From assembly GCF_029589055.1 (NCBI RefSeq), contig NZ_JARQZP010000007.1, positions 744,001 to 808,000 of the forward strand: a stretch of 64,000 nucleotides of DNA. Reading direction: 5' to 3'. Positions 26,430 through 35,753 of the stretch are shown here, in pieces; within the stretch, counting starts at the first letter, position 1; every line of letters begins with the position of its first letter. This DNA comes from Vibrio hannami. Lineage in GTDB: Bacteria; Pseudomonadota; Gammaproteobacteria; Enterobacterales; Vibrionaceae. Position numbers and translations under genes: made by a program. The notes beneath the pieces were generated by a model. That model was given only the letters and a program-made list of their open reading frames with translations, did no database searches and was not told where the DNA came from.

Positions 26430-27931
26430 ATGGTAAGTTTAGTAATAGTTTCGCACAGTAAACGCCTGGCTGAAGGGGTGTTTGAGCTTGCTTCTCAGAT
26501 GTCTCAGGGCAAGGTGAAAATGGCGATAGCGGCGGGCATTGACGACCCGGATAATCCGATTGGAACAGACCCGATCGCCGTTATGTCAGCGATTGAAGAA
26601 GTCTTTACACCAGAAGGAGTGTTAGTTCTGGTGGACATGGGAAGTGCTATCCTAAATACCGATATGGCGCTGGAATTGATTGACCCAGATATGGCAGAGT
26701 CGGTTCATGTTTGTGCCGCACCGCTGATAGAAGGCACGATGGCAGCAGCAGTATCGGCTGCGGGCGGAATGCCGATGGAAGAGGTGCTAAAAGAAACACA
26801 CTCGGCGATATTCGCAAAATACGAGACACTGGAACAATCAGACGCTTTACCAGTATCCAAAGGATCAGATGAATTAACGTCTGAAGTCGAGTTAGACAGT
26901 GACCATACTTTTAGCTGGGTAATCGAAAATCCAAATGGAATTCATGCAAGACCTGCTTCAGCCATTGTTTCGGTTGCTACTAAATTTGTTTCAGAGATGT
27001 GGCTGATTAAAGGCGATAAGCAGGTTAGTGCCAAGAGTATGAACAATATCACTCTGCTTGGAGTGAAGAAGGAAGACACAATAACCTGTATCGCAAGGGG
27101 CGATGACGCCTCCGATGCAATCGACGCTTTTTCTGAGCTGGCAAAGAATCACTTCGGTGATGATATCGATACTGAAACCAATAATGTGGCAGCAGTAGAG
27201 GATAAAAAGCCTGAAGCTAGTCCGGAAAATGATGGCTCTATTCAGGGTATTGCGGTATCAGATGGTATCTCAGTTGCTCCGGTTAAGTTTCTTAACTCAA
27301 ACGGCTTAAGCTTCCCTGAAAGAATTTTTTCTTCTGAAGTTGAAGAGCTACACAGGTTAGAAGCAGCGTTGACACAGGCCGATAAAGAGTTAACAGAGCT
27401 GGTTGCCGAGATACTGAAAAAAGCATCAGATTCAGAAGCGGATATTTTCAGAGCTCATCAGGAAATGCTCTCTGATCCAGAGTTAAGAGATACGGTGCAG
27501 GATTCAATAATAGCGAAGCAGATAATTGCAGAGCAAGCGTGGGCAGAGGAAATAGAAGAAATGGCACAAGCCTATCGAATGATCCCCGACACCTACCTTT
27601 CTGAACGTGCAAACGATATCTGTGATATTGGCAGGCGTGTGTTGAGGCTAATGACAGGTCAAGTGGTTAGTCAGGTTGTCTATGATAAGCCAGTAATCGT
27701 GGCGGCCACGGAACTCTATCCTTCGGATACTGCGCAATTTGATCCGGAGATCATTAAAGGCATTTGCCTTGAAAAGGGGGAGCCACTTCTCACAGCGCCA
27801 TTATTGCACGTTCGCTTGGTATTCCTGCTGTAACAGGTATTGAAGATATCTTGCTGCGTTGCAAAGATGGGGAGTCAATAACCTTGGATGGAGGGCAAGG
27901 TAAAATATGGCTCGCTGAGGACAGTCGTTAG
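26430..27931 (+). CDS. dhaM: PTS-dependent dihydroxyacetone kinase phosphotransferase DhaM (interrupted by a -1 frameshift)
   Basis: Phosphoryl donor subunit: mannose-type EIIA (~1-130, active His in IVSHSKR), HPr domain (~155-245, active His in GIHARPAS) and an enzyme I N-terminal domain (~265-500). The first frame stops at 27833, but the correct enzyme I sequence resumes in the -1 frame exactly at GGATSHSAIIARSLG, which carries the enzyme I phospho-His, and ends at 27931 for ~500 residues. The break is at AAAAGGGGG (27772-27780). A sixth G would restore one frame; alternatively A-AAG-GGG is a legitimate X-XXY-YYZ slippery heptamer for -1 ribosomal frameshifting. Without the shift the product lacks the enzyme I histidine. 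Confidence 0.88.
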
Positions 27932-27955
27932 AGACGAAAATATTATATATGTTAA

Positions 27956-27991
27956 TGCGGCCATCACACGTGGGATTGGTGGTCGCATTTT
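27956..27991 (+). terminator. Probable dhaKLM terminator
   Basis: TGCGGCCAT (27956-27964) pairs with GTGGTCGCA (27979-27987) with G-T pairs, followed by TTTT, 25 bases after the corrected dhaM stop. Confidence 0.55.
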
Positions 27992-28059
27992 CATATTCCC
28001 GTCGTCATACAATCGGTCAGCACTACTCCAGGATATTAGAAGCCAAAGTACGCTAATAA

Positions 28060-29463
28060 TTATGCAGGAGTATCTAGTTTAATAATAACCACCGCACGTT
28101 TTGCCGGGCCATCTTTATCGGTAAAACAAGAAGCGGTGACCGTAGCTAATTGAGCGTCTCGGTTGCGAATTTTTATTTCCCCTTTTTCCTCTACTACGCC
28201 ACCACCTTTAAATGTGTCAGTGAGAATAGAATTTATAGACTTGTTGTTACTTTCATCGCGTAGAGAGACCAAAAATCTCAAGTTAGAGTTGTTTACGTCA
28301 CCTTCTGTATATCCAAGCCAATCGATAGCAGCTTGACTAGAGTTAATCACCGAACCATCTGGCTTAACAACAAAGACGATGTTCCCAACGATGTTCATCA
28401 TCGCGTTAGTCAATCCATGTAAAATGGATAGCTCATCTCTTCTTCTCTTCATAACCGAAGTAAGGGTCACACAAATGTCTCCAATATTAGCGCTATCAAT
28501 ATTTGAGACTGTTTCTTCGTGCCAACGATGGGGTTTCATCACTGCATTTGCTGTAGTTCTTAACGGATTTGTAATCAAGGTGCGGAAAGAAAAACGCAGA
28601 TACAGTAACCATATAAAGGAACAAGCTAGGAATATAACTATGGTGGTATAGATACGGTCAAAGGCCATAGGTGTGACGAGATAACGCATCTTAAATACGA
28701 TGTTCGTTACTTTATCCGTTGTAAGTTGAAAATGGCTGAGCCAAATGTTTTTATCCTGCGAACTTCGTGCAAGGAGTTGGTAACTGATTTTATTCAGAAC
28801 CGGAATTACCTCATACTGATCACCGATGCCCTTAAACGTTATGGTGACGATCACATTTTGCTGTTCAAGAATGTTTTTGGGTTTTGGCAACAGTGCGAGT
28901 GAGTAGCCTTTTATTATATTTCGCGAGGCGTAGATTTCCTTGACGCAGAAGGAATAAATATTGTTAACGTTTCCGATGTATCCACATTTTTGTTGGCTAT
29001 CCATATGTTTTTTTAGGTAATCAATCAATGCTGTTCGCGCACTAACAGATGCCTTGTTGCTTCTTTCTTTGCTTTGCCAGATAGTATGGAACTTGCTATC
29101 TACTACAGTAAACTCAATGGGCAGAACATCTTCAGCTGTGTAACTCAAGACACTATTTGCAACACCGTAGTTGTTCCACTCGTGTGGTTTTAAATTTATC
29201 AATCTAGAATGACTTTGGGTCAGAGCATAATGCAAATTATCTGACTCGGCGTAGAATGCATTCGAAATAGTAGTTAATACATTTTCTTCTACTTGCTCTT
29301 TTTTTACTCGTTGTTCATGTATTAACAGCGAGTATATGCAGGATATGATAATCACAAGTGTGGTTAACATCAGCAATACAGCGTATCCAAGGGCGCGCGA
29401 TTCAACTTTACCGAAGCTTTTGCCTGTAAAGAAATCTATGATTCTGTTTGTTGAGATATCCAC
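28060..29463 (-). CDS. Membrane protein with periplasmic domain, HAMP-like linker and PAS domain; no output domain
   Basis: 467 residues. TM near 25-48, a periplasmic region (~50-265), second TM (~268-290, VIFLACSFIWLLYLRF), a linker resembling HAMP (~290-345) and a C-terminal PAS domain (~350-455, VFVVKPDGSVINSSQAAIDW). No kinase, GGDEF, EAL or methyl-accepting signature is present. It overlaps the end of the hybrid kinase gene by 28 bases and is certainly in its operon, so it may be an accessory sensor. I do not know a named homologue. A C-terminal catalytic domain lost upstream of 28060 cannot be excluded. Confidence 0.75.
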   Translation of the reverse strand: MDISTNRIIDFFTGKSFGKVESRALGYAVLLMLTTLVIIISCIYSLLIHEQRVKKEQVEENVLTTISNAFYAESDNLHYALTQSHSRLINLKPHEWNNYGVANSVLSYTAEDVLPIEFTVVDSKFHTIWQSKERSNKASVSARTALIDYLKKHMDSQQKCGYIGNVNNIYSFCVKEIYASRNIIKGYSLALLPKPKNILEQQNVIVTITFKGIGDQYEVIPVLNKISYQLLARSSQDKNIWLSHFQLTTDKVTNIVFKMRYLVTPMAFDRIYTTIVIFLACSFIWLLYLRFSFRTLITNPLRTTANAVMKPHRWHEETVSNIDSANIGDICVTLTSVMKRRRDELSILHGLTNAMMNIVGNIVFVVKPDGSVINSSQAAIDWLGYTEGDVNNSNLRFLVSLRDESNNKSINSILTDTFKGGGVVEEKGEIKIRNRDAQLATVTASCFTDKDGPAKRAVVIIKLDTPA

Positions 29464-32400
29464 TCTTTCACCTCCTCAACAAGTAAGGTCATAGCAAAAT
29501 TAAAAGCGGGTATATGCGTATCAAGTTCTACAGATTTATTTTCTGCTAACCGCTCAATATGCAGCGCATGTTCTGCTATTTCGTGTGCACCTAGGTAGCT
29601 GACGCTTCCTTTGATTCGATGAATGGTATCTTTAACTTCTTTCCACTGACGATTTTGATATGCGTCCTGAACTCTGTCCATATCTAACTGTGCAGACTGC
29701 ACAAATGCATTAAGAATTTCCGTTAATACTGGAATTGAGCCCATTGAGAGCTCAAGAACTTCTTCTCTACTGAAGTAGTTTTCTTTATCGCTGTATTGGA
29801 GGATATCAAAATCTCTAAGTACATCATGCTCTTGCTGAGTAAGAGCTAGTAATTCCTCTTCGACTTCAGAAAGCTCGGGAACAGTAATTTCTTGTTCTTG
29901 CGCAGGCTCAACTAAATCGACAATATCTGCCAATACACTAGAAGGTGGGAGGGGGTGTAGACTTGACTCTTGGGGGAAATATTTGGTACTGGCGTTGGAA
30001 TGTTGAGTCTGACTTTGCAATAGTATGTTGTCGCACTCTTCCAGTATGCCCAATAATTTTAACTCGCTACATGGTTTTAATAACACATTGTCAAAGCCAG
30101 CAGCCTGGCATCTGTGTTCCGCTGCAGCCAGGGAATCTGCGGTAACTGCGAAAAGCAAAGGTAGGGTATTTGTCCCTCGCATTTTATTAGCCCGTTCAAC
30201 AAACTGAAAACCATCCATCACTGGCATATGACAGTCAGACAAGATTAGGTCAAAAGAATTCAAACCAACAGTATTAATAATATCAAGTGCTTCAGCCCCA
30301 TTTTCCGCTAACTCAGCTTCGACCCCTGTCCTAGACAACTGTTGTAACAACACCTTTTGATTCATCAGGTTATCTTCAACTACAAGTGTTCTGATATGGC
30401 TGAAGTCAGGAGGGGTATCAAATACTGTGTTTTTGTCATATTTGATTAGAGGGAGCTGAATACTAAATAAGCTGCCTTCACCCACTATAGAGCTAACCGT
30501 AACTTTTCCATTCATTTTTTCTGCGATTAGTTTGCAGATAGAAAGGCCAATTCCCCCGCCATCATGGACACGCTCAGTTCCTTCTTCGGATTGGCTAAAA
30601 GGTTGAAAGATTTGCTCTTGCATATCCGGCTCTATACCGATGCCACTATCGTTGACTTCAATTAGGACCAAATGTGTCTCTTCGGTTTTTTCTATGATAC
30701 TAACGTTCATTTCTACAAAGCCAGATGACGTATACTTGATGGCGTTGCTTAATAGGTTATTGATTAGCTGGATAACTCTTACTTTGTCAGCGTTATAAAA
30801 CTGTTTTTCTATCTCTTTAGATAGGGTGAGCCTATAATCCAGTCCTTTGTTGTGAGCTCTAGGGGCAAGACCTTCGAAGCACGCAGTGACTAGGTTATCA
30901 AGCCGCATGCTCGATTTTTCGAACTCAAATTCTGGCTGATCTAAATGACTTAGATCGATCAGCTCATTGATAAATGACATCAGATTATTAGCTTCCCGGT
31001 TCAGAACGCTAACGAACTCACGTTGTTCATTGTTTAGCGCGGTAAAGGAGAGACTCTCGGACATGCCTAATACACCATTCATTGGTGTTCTGATTTCGTG
31101 ACTCATCTTAGCTAAAAACTGTCGCTGGCTTTTATCGCTTTCTGATACCCATTTTTGTTCCGTGTTGATGATATGTCTTTGAAGTTTCTTGTTGCTGAAA
31201 TAAGACCGACCCAAAAGAAACAGTAGCGTAAAAATAACGACACTAAATGAAGTTACTAAGTATTTGTTTTGGTTTTGCTGTTCCCAGATTGTATGGAAAT
31301 GCTCTTCATGAGCTGAACGTTGAGTGATTTTATGTACCCAGTGCTCTTTAATCATTGAGGTGAAATCAGCGTCAAATGATGATACCGCGTTACTGAAAAT
31401 ATCGAAAAGTACCGGATACTTTGGTGACATCACGATGTATATATCAAACATTCGATCAAACTCTTCCGGTAAATCGATTTTTGCTTCGGTAATGTTGTTG
31501 TAGTGACGAAGACTTCTCCATACTGTTATATTGGTTGCTTGACCAATGTAGGCGTCGGCCATCCCTGAGTCGACAGCATGTAAAGCGGATTCTACGGTTG
31601 GGAAGGAGATTACTTCCGTCCTTGGAAAATATCGTAGCAAATACTCCGTTTCGGCATAGTTGTCTACTATTGCAAGAGTGTGGTTGGTTAAGTCTTGTAA
31701 TGCTTCATTGCTATCCAATCCGATGCTTTTATTCACAACCATCTTAGATTTTCCCTGGTCAACCCTAGCCAGATAGTTAACTTTCCGCTCGCGCTCTTCT
31801 GTTCGGTAAAGTGAAGGCATAATAGTAGTTTCGCCCTTAGCAAGACTTTCGATACTGGATGGAAACCTATCTACATGCTCGGCAACAAGTTCTACTCCAG
31901 TCGCTTGTGAAAGTTGAGTAAGAAAATCTATTGAGATACCAGAATAATTCCATTTTTCGGAAACAGTATATGGAGGTTGCTCTATCCCTTTATCTAACGC
32001 GATATTAGCGATAGGGTTGTGTAACAAGTATTCGGATTGCTCTTCAGGAATATGGCTTGCTAGGTCACTGATTGCGAACTCAAGCGTGTCTGTTAAGAAG
32101 AATTTATCTGTTAGACGCTTCGCTACTGGCTTCATTATGGTTCTGAAGTCATGGTTTATCTCTTTTATCAATGCGGTATGTTGTTTTTCCCCAGCTACCC
32201 GGAAAAGTGCCTTCGGTAAGGGAGCAGTGTACTTCTGGTATTGGTCATGAATAATCAATTGAGACAGCGTATAGTCCAGTTCGCTCTCAGAAAGACTTAA
32301 AATAGCATCTGGTTTAGCACCGGAAAGCAGGACATCAGAAATAGAATACTCTGAAATATCAATCACTTCATGATCGATCATTAATCGATCCGCGGCCCCA

Positions 32401-32846
32401 GAAGCACTAATATCTAATACAGTTGGTAGCTGAGACAGATGTGTTGTTTTCTCTTTGCGAAAGTACAGTGTCGGTGCTATCGCGATGTAGGGAAGGCTAA
32501 ACACGTAGTCGCCTTTAGGGTGTCTTGGGTGCATCACAGCTAAAACAAGATCTACTTGATTAGCGTCAATAGCTGTTGTACCAAGGCTTGGTTCTACATC
32601 AACAAATTTAATCAGAACTCCTTTTTTATCTGCCCATATACGCCAGAACTCTTTTACCGCGTTTACCATTCCCAAATAATCGCGAGCCCATGAGTAACTG
32701 TAATCAAATGCGGGAATACCAAGTAACAAGGTTTTAGATTTATATGGTTCGATAGCAGAGTTTATGTTGCTGCCTTCCCCTTGGCTCGCCTGAGCAGGCA
32801 TCACCAAGCTTAAGCAAGAGAGGAGAAGAATCAAACACTTGCGCAT
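29436..32846 (-). CDS. BvgS/VieS-like hybrid sensor histidine kinase
   Basis: 1136 residues. Signal peptide (1-20), two tandem periplasmic SBP_bac_3 (PBPb) domains (~40-265 and ~275-520), TM (~545-565), HisKA (FLAKMSHEIRTPMNGVLGM), HATPase (NLLSNAIKYT, NDSGIGI, GGGIGLSI), receiver (~835-955, VVEDNLMNQK, phospho-Asp in LSDCHMPVMDG, LKPC) and HPt (~1020-1136, phospho-His in TIHRIKGSVSYLGA). All residues of the His-Asp-His relay are present. Order and length match V. cholerae VieS (about 1145 residues) and BvgS. Divergent to a REC remnant and a REC-EAL protein that resembles VieA, its probable target. The ligand of the periplasmic domains is unknown. Confidence 0.92.
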   Translation of the reverse strand: MRKCLILLLSCLSLVMPAQASQGEGSNINSAIEPYKSKTLLLGIPAFDYSYSWARDYLGMVNAVKEFWRIWADKKGVLIKFVDVEPSLGTTAIDANQVDLVLAVMHPRHPKGDYVFSLPYIAIAPTLYFRKEKTTHLSQLPTVLDISASGAADRLMIDHEVIDISEYSISDVLLSGAKPDAILSLSESELDYTLSQLIIHDQYQKYTAPLPKALFRVAGEKQHTALIKEINHDFRTIMKPVAKRLTDKFFLTDTLEFAISDLASHIPEEQSEYLLHNPIANIALDKGIEQPPYTVSEKWNYSGISIDFLTQLSQATGVELVAEHVDRFPSSIESLAKGETTIMPSLYRTEERERKVNYLARVDQGKSKMVVNKSIGLDSNEALQDLTNHTLAIVDNYAETEYLLRYFPRTEVISFPTVESALHAVDSGMADAYIGQATNITVWRSLRHYNNITEAKIDLPEEFDRMFDIYIVMSPKYPVLFDIFSNAVSSFDADFTSMIKEHWVHKITQRSAHEEHFHTIWEQQNQNKYLVTSFSVVIFTLLFLLGRSYFSNKKLQRHIINTEQKWVSESDKSQRQFLAKMSHEIRTPMNGVLGMSESLSFTALNNEQREFVSVLNREANNLMSFINELIDLSHLDQPEFEFEKSSMRLDNLVTACFEGLAPRAHNKGLDYRLTLSKEIEKQFYNADKVRVIQLINNLLSNAIKYTSSGFVEMNVSIIEKTEETHLVLIEVNDSGIGIEPDMQEQIFQPFSQSEEGTERVHDGGGIGLSICKLIAEKMNGKVTVSSIVGEGSLFSIQLPLIKYDKNTVFDTPPDFSHIRTLVVEDNLMNQKVLLQQLSRTGVEAELAENGAEALDIINTVGLNSFDLILSDCHMPVMDGFQFVERANKMRGTNTLPLLFAVTADSLAAAEHRCQAAGFDNVLLKPCSELKLLGILEECDNILLQSQTQHSNASTKYFPQESSLHPLPPSSVLADIVDLVEPAQEQEITVPELSEVEEELLALTQQEHDVLRDFDILQYSDKENYFSREEVLELSMGSIPVLTEILNAFVQSAQLDMDRVQDAYQNRQWKEVKDTIHRIKGSVSYLGAHEIAEHALHIERLAENKSVELDTHIPAFNFAMTLLVEEVKEWISQQTES

Positions 32847-32976
32847 TTTGCTTTGTTCCTGAATACACTGTTGGACTCATAGTAATGTCTTTTATCTATT
32901 CCTTCTGTCCGAAACCGGACGGAATACTATATCTAGCTGGGTTAAAGTGATTATGAGGAGTCAGGATTGAGGCAGT

Positions 32977-33180
32977 ATGAGCACTGAAATAGTGGCGTTT
33001 AACGATAAACGTCCGATTATGATAGTAGACGATAGCCCGGTCTTTCAAATCGCACCAAAAGCAATTCTGGAGTGTTCGATGCTGAATCAGGCTTTTGACC
33101 TCCGGCAAAGATGTCATGGTAGCGAGCAGGCATCGTCTACGCGCTTCCATTCTGCAGTTGAGGTGATTGGGCATGGATAA
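32977..33180 (+). pseudogene. Truncated receiver-domain fragment
   Basis: A 67-residue frame beginning with a receiver-domain strand and acidic pair (RPIMIVDDSPVFQ), after which no phospho-Asp or later receiver motifs occur and the sequence becomes unrecognisable. It has a reasonable ribosome site and its stop overlaps the start of the REC-EAL gene (33173), so it may still be translated and couple to it. Probably what is left of a response-regulator gene after an internal deletion. Confidence 0.5.
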
Positions 33181-34384
33181 AATCAAACAGATAATGATTG
33201 TTGAGGATGAGCCTTTTCAGCGTTTGTTTGTAAAAAAAATAGTAGGCAGCGTTACTAAAGCAAACATCACGGTTGCGGTAGATGGAATTGATGCACTTGA
33301 ACAAGTAACTCAACTAGAGTCAATTGATGTCATTATCTGTGACATTAGCATGCCTAACCTTGATGGCGTTGAACTCCTTAGAGCTCTGGCAGACAAAAAC
33401 CTCGATCCGGTGGTAATTTTGGTCAGTGCCGCCGCTCCGGAAGTAATTAGTTCTGTTCGGGAAATGACATACTCATATGGAATGAGTAAGGCGATAAGCC
33501 TGTCAAAGCCTTTGATTCGGTCTGATGTCGCGAGCGCTTTGGAACAGGCGCAACGCCATCTGAGTAAGCAACACTCTGCTTGGAAGAATAACCAGTTTAC
33601 CCCAACAAAAACGGAAATTATTTCCGCCTTAGAAAATGGAGAAATACAGCCTTTCTTTCAGCCCCAAATAGATATTTCGACTAGAAAAGTAGTCAGCTCG
33701 GAAGTACTAGCTAGGTGGGTTCATCCTAGTAAAGGAATAATAGCTCCGAATCTATTTCTGCCTAAAATTAAAGAGTACGATCTTAATGATAAATTAAATG
33801 TAGCGATTCTTAGTCGGTCTACTGAATACGCAAGTATCTGGTATAAGCAGGGATACAACGTTGGACTATCTGTAAATATAGCACCTACAGAACTAACGGA
33901 TATTAATTTTGTAGACACATGTTTGTCGATAATCAGTAAAACAGGGTTTCCACCAAGTTTGCTAACAATAGAAGTGACGGAAAATGAGCTTAGTCCTCAT
34001 CTCGGGAAAATGCTCGATACGTTAAATAGGCTAAGAATCAACGGGATTAATATCTCTTTAGATGATTTTGGGACGGGCCATGCTTCACTTCTTCAAATGA
34101 CCTCTATTCCCATTAATGAGTTGAAAATAGATCAGTACTTTATTCAACAAAGCCTAACAGACATCAAATGCAAAGCTGCTGCATTATGTGCCATCACACT
34201 CTGTAAACAACTGGATATAAAAGTGGTCGCTGAGGGTGTAGAAACCGTAGGTGTTGAAGCGTTTCTACGTGAGCACAAGTGTGATTTGGCTCAAGGTTTC
34301 CTTTACTCACAAGCATTACCTCCTCGGCAGTTTATCAGTTGGCTTGGAGATTACTCAGTGACTGGTTTAGAAAAAAAGAAATAA
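33173..34384 (+). CDS. Response regulator with EAL phosphodiesterase domain (VieA-like, no HTH)
   Basis: 403 residues. Receiver (~1-125: IMIVEDEPFQR, phospho-Asp in IICDISMPNLDG, SKPL) followed by an EAL domain (~145-395). The EAL signature reads EVLAR; the other catalytic residues are there: Asn in SVNIAP, Glu in IEVTENEL, DDFGTG, Lys in LKIDQYF, Glu in VAEGVET and Gln in AQGFLYS, so c-di-GMP hydrolysis is expected. V. cholerae VieA has the same REC-EAL order plus a C-terminal LuxR helix-turn-helix, missing here. Start at the ATG 33173 with GAGGTG eight bases upstream. It faces the BvgS/VieS-like kinase gene, the likely phosphodonor. Confidence 0.92.
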   Translation: MDKIKQIMIVEDEPFQRLFVKKIVGSVTKANITVAVDGIDALEQVTQLESIDVIICDISMPNLDGVELLRALADKNLDPVVILVSAAAPEVISSVREMTYSYGMSKAISLSKPLIRSDVASALEQAQRHLSKQHSAWKNNQFTPTKTEIISALENGEIQPFFQPQIDISTRKVVSSEVLARWVHPSKGIIAPNLFLPKIKEYDLNDKLNVAILSRSTEYASIWYKQGYNVGLSVNIAPTELTDINFVDTCLSIISKTGFPPSLLTIEVTENELSPHLGKMLDTLNRLRINGINISLDDFGTGHASLLQMTSIPINELKIDQYFIQQSLTDIKCKAAALCAITLCKQLDIKVVAEGVETVGVEAFLREHKCDLAQGFLYSQALPPRQFISWLGDYSVTGLEKKK

Positions 34385-34504
34385 ATACAACAATATAAAC
34401 ATTGGTTAGCTAGTGATTCGTCAGCGATTAGTCTTCGGTTAGAGAGACGTATTGTTAGCTGGAATAAGCTGGTATTACCTTAAAGCAGTAGAAAAAAGGA
34501 TTTT

Positions 34505-35311
34505 ATGGCTACGTTCAATAGTGAGTCTTCTGGTACAGATATTGTTTGGCCTTGTTCTGTAACACAAAAAAGTAAAAACAAACTTATAGCTTTGGCGAAA
34601 GTACAAAAACTAAAAGAACACCAGTCATTTCATCGTACTTCGCTCGACTATTCAGTGATCTATGTTCAGTCAGGCTATCTAAACTTATTTATTCCATCAG
34701 AAGAGATGGAAAGCATTATTGGTAGTGTTGTCCAATCCGGACAGTGGTGTACAACGGAATTGCCTTCTTTTCCACATAACCCTTTAAATATAGCCGCCTT
34801 AAACGACGCAGAAATATTGGTTTTTGAAGGAGAGAAAATAAAAAAACTAATTGAAGGTGTTCCGGAAGTTAACATGTGGCTATCTAACTGTCGTAATCAA
34901 TGTTCTCAGCGGTTACTACATAGTAGCTTTCTGGCAAAAAAAGATAAAACTGCTCTTCTTGCACATGTTTTATGTTCATTATGCTCAAGTGAGAGAAACA
35001 AAACGAATACCATTTCAATTTCTCAAAATCAACTAAGTGATTTATTAGGGTTACGCAGACAAAGCATAAATGAATTATTGCAAGTTTTTCAATTCAACAA
35101 GTTAATAAAACTTGGGCGGTGCAAAATTGATGTATGTAATCTAAAGCACCTTAACGAAGTCGCAGAAAGTAAACGGAAGTTAAGTATTGTTAAGCCACGC
35201 AAGCATGGTTGTGAGAATGGCTCTGAAAAATCTGGTTTTGAACCATTCACTACCGAAGAGCATCAATCGCATTGCCTGTTGCCAGGTGAAAAATTGCAGC
35301 CTGATTATTAG
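34505..35311 (+). CDS. Crp/Fnr-family transcriptional regulator
   Basis: 268 residues. N-terminal cyclic-nucleotide-binding-like beta barrel (~25-125, with VIYVQSGYLNLF and GQWCTTE) and a C-terminal Crp-type winged helix (~165-225; ISISQNQLSDLLGLRRQSIN is the recognition helix-turn-helix). The Arg/Ser pair that binds cAMP in Crp and the Fnr cysteine cluster are not seen, so the effector is unknown. After the usual end of the domain there is a polar tail of ~45 residues that overlaps the convergent VtrC-like gene by 62 bases. It follows the REC-EAL gene by 120 bases. Confidence 0.82.
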   Translation: MATFNSESSGTDIVWPCSVTQKSKNKLIALAKVQKLKEHQSFHRTSLDYSVIYVQSGYLNLFIPSEEMESIIGSVVQSGQWCTTELPSFPHNPLNIAALNDAEILVFEGEKIKKLIEGVPEVNMWLSNCRNQCSQRLLHSSFLAKKDKTALLAHVLCSLCSSERNKTNTISISQNQLSDLLGLRRQSINELLQVFQFNKLIKLGRCKIDVCNLKHLNEVAESKRKLSIVKPRKHGCENGSEKSGFEPFTTEEHQSHCLLPGEKLQPDY

Positions 35312-35753
35312 GACTTAGCCTGATAAGCAGAATCTTATCTTTATCTGGATAAGTTTTGTATTGATAGAGCGCGAACATATCAGAGGAATGCAGGTAGCCC
35401 AGGTTACTGAACCAGTGTTCCTGGTCGATATCCGGAGAGGGCGACGCGTCACTTAAGTCGCAGCTTGAATAATAGGCGAAAAGTAATGATTTAAATGGCA
35501 CTTTGAGAAAGTGCATATTGCAATAAAAACCGACGTTAGGTTGATCTGGGAAGCGAGAGAATGAGCGCATCATCCCATTTTCTATCGTGACGTCCTGAAC
35601 TTCTTTGGCACGTTGAGCATTTGGAAGTTGGTACTGTACTTCTATCTGACCGACAGCTTGCACCGTCCAGGAACGATAGATGCTGTATAGCAACACTGAA
35701 ATGTTCATGGCAAGAACAACAAGAGTGATAACGGTTAGTTTAGAGAAGCGCAT
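35250..35753 (-). CDS. ToxS/VtrC-like membrane partner protein
   Basis: 167 residues: short cytoplasmic end, one TM (~7-27), periplasmic domain of ~140 residues with two Cys (YCNMHF and SSCDLSD). Size, topology and its 19-base overlap with the preceding transmembrane winged-helix regulator match the second gene of ToxR/ToxS, TcpP/TcpH and VtrA/VtrC systems, in which the small periplasmic partner stabilises or completes the sensor; VtrA/VtrC together bind bile salts. The sequence itself is too divergent for me to assign a named family. Its 3' end runs 62 bases into the antisense of the Crp-like gene. Confidence 0.65.
   Translation of the reverse strand: MRFSKLTVITLVVLAMNISVLLYSIYRSWTVQAVGQIEVQYQLPNAQRAKEVQDVTIENGMMRSFSRFPDQPNVGFYCNMHFLKVPFKSLLFAYYSSCDLSDASPSPDIDQEHWFSNLGYLHSSDMFALYQYKTYPDKDKILLIRLSPNNQAAIFHLATGNAIDALR

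Noticed and set aside
27888..28082. Open frame of 64 codons after dhaM
   Set aside because: Its first part is an out-of-frame reading of the true dhaM end and it then runs through the terminator hairpin; no ribosome site.
30025..30207. Plus-strand frames inside the hybrid kinase gene
   Set aside because: Antisense to receiver and HPt coding sequence; typical shadow frames.
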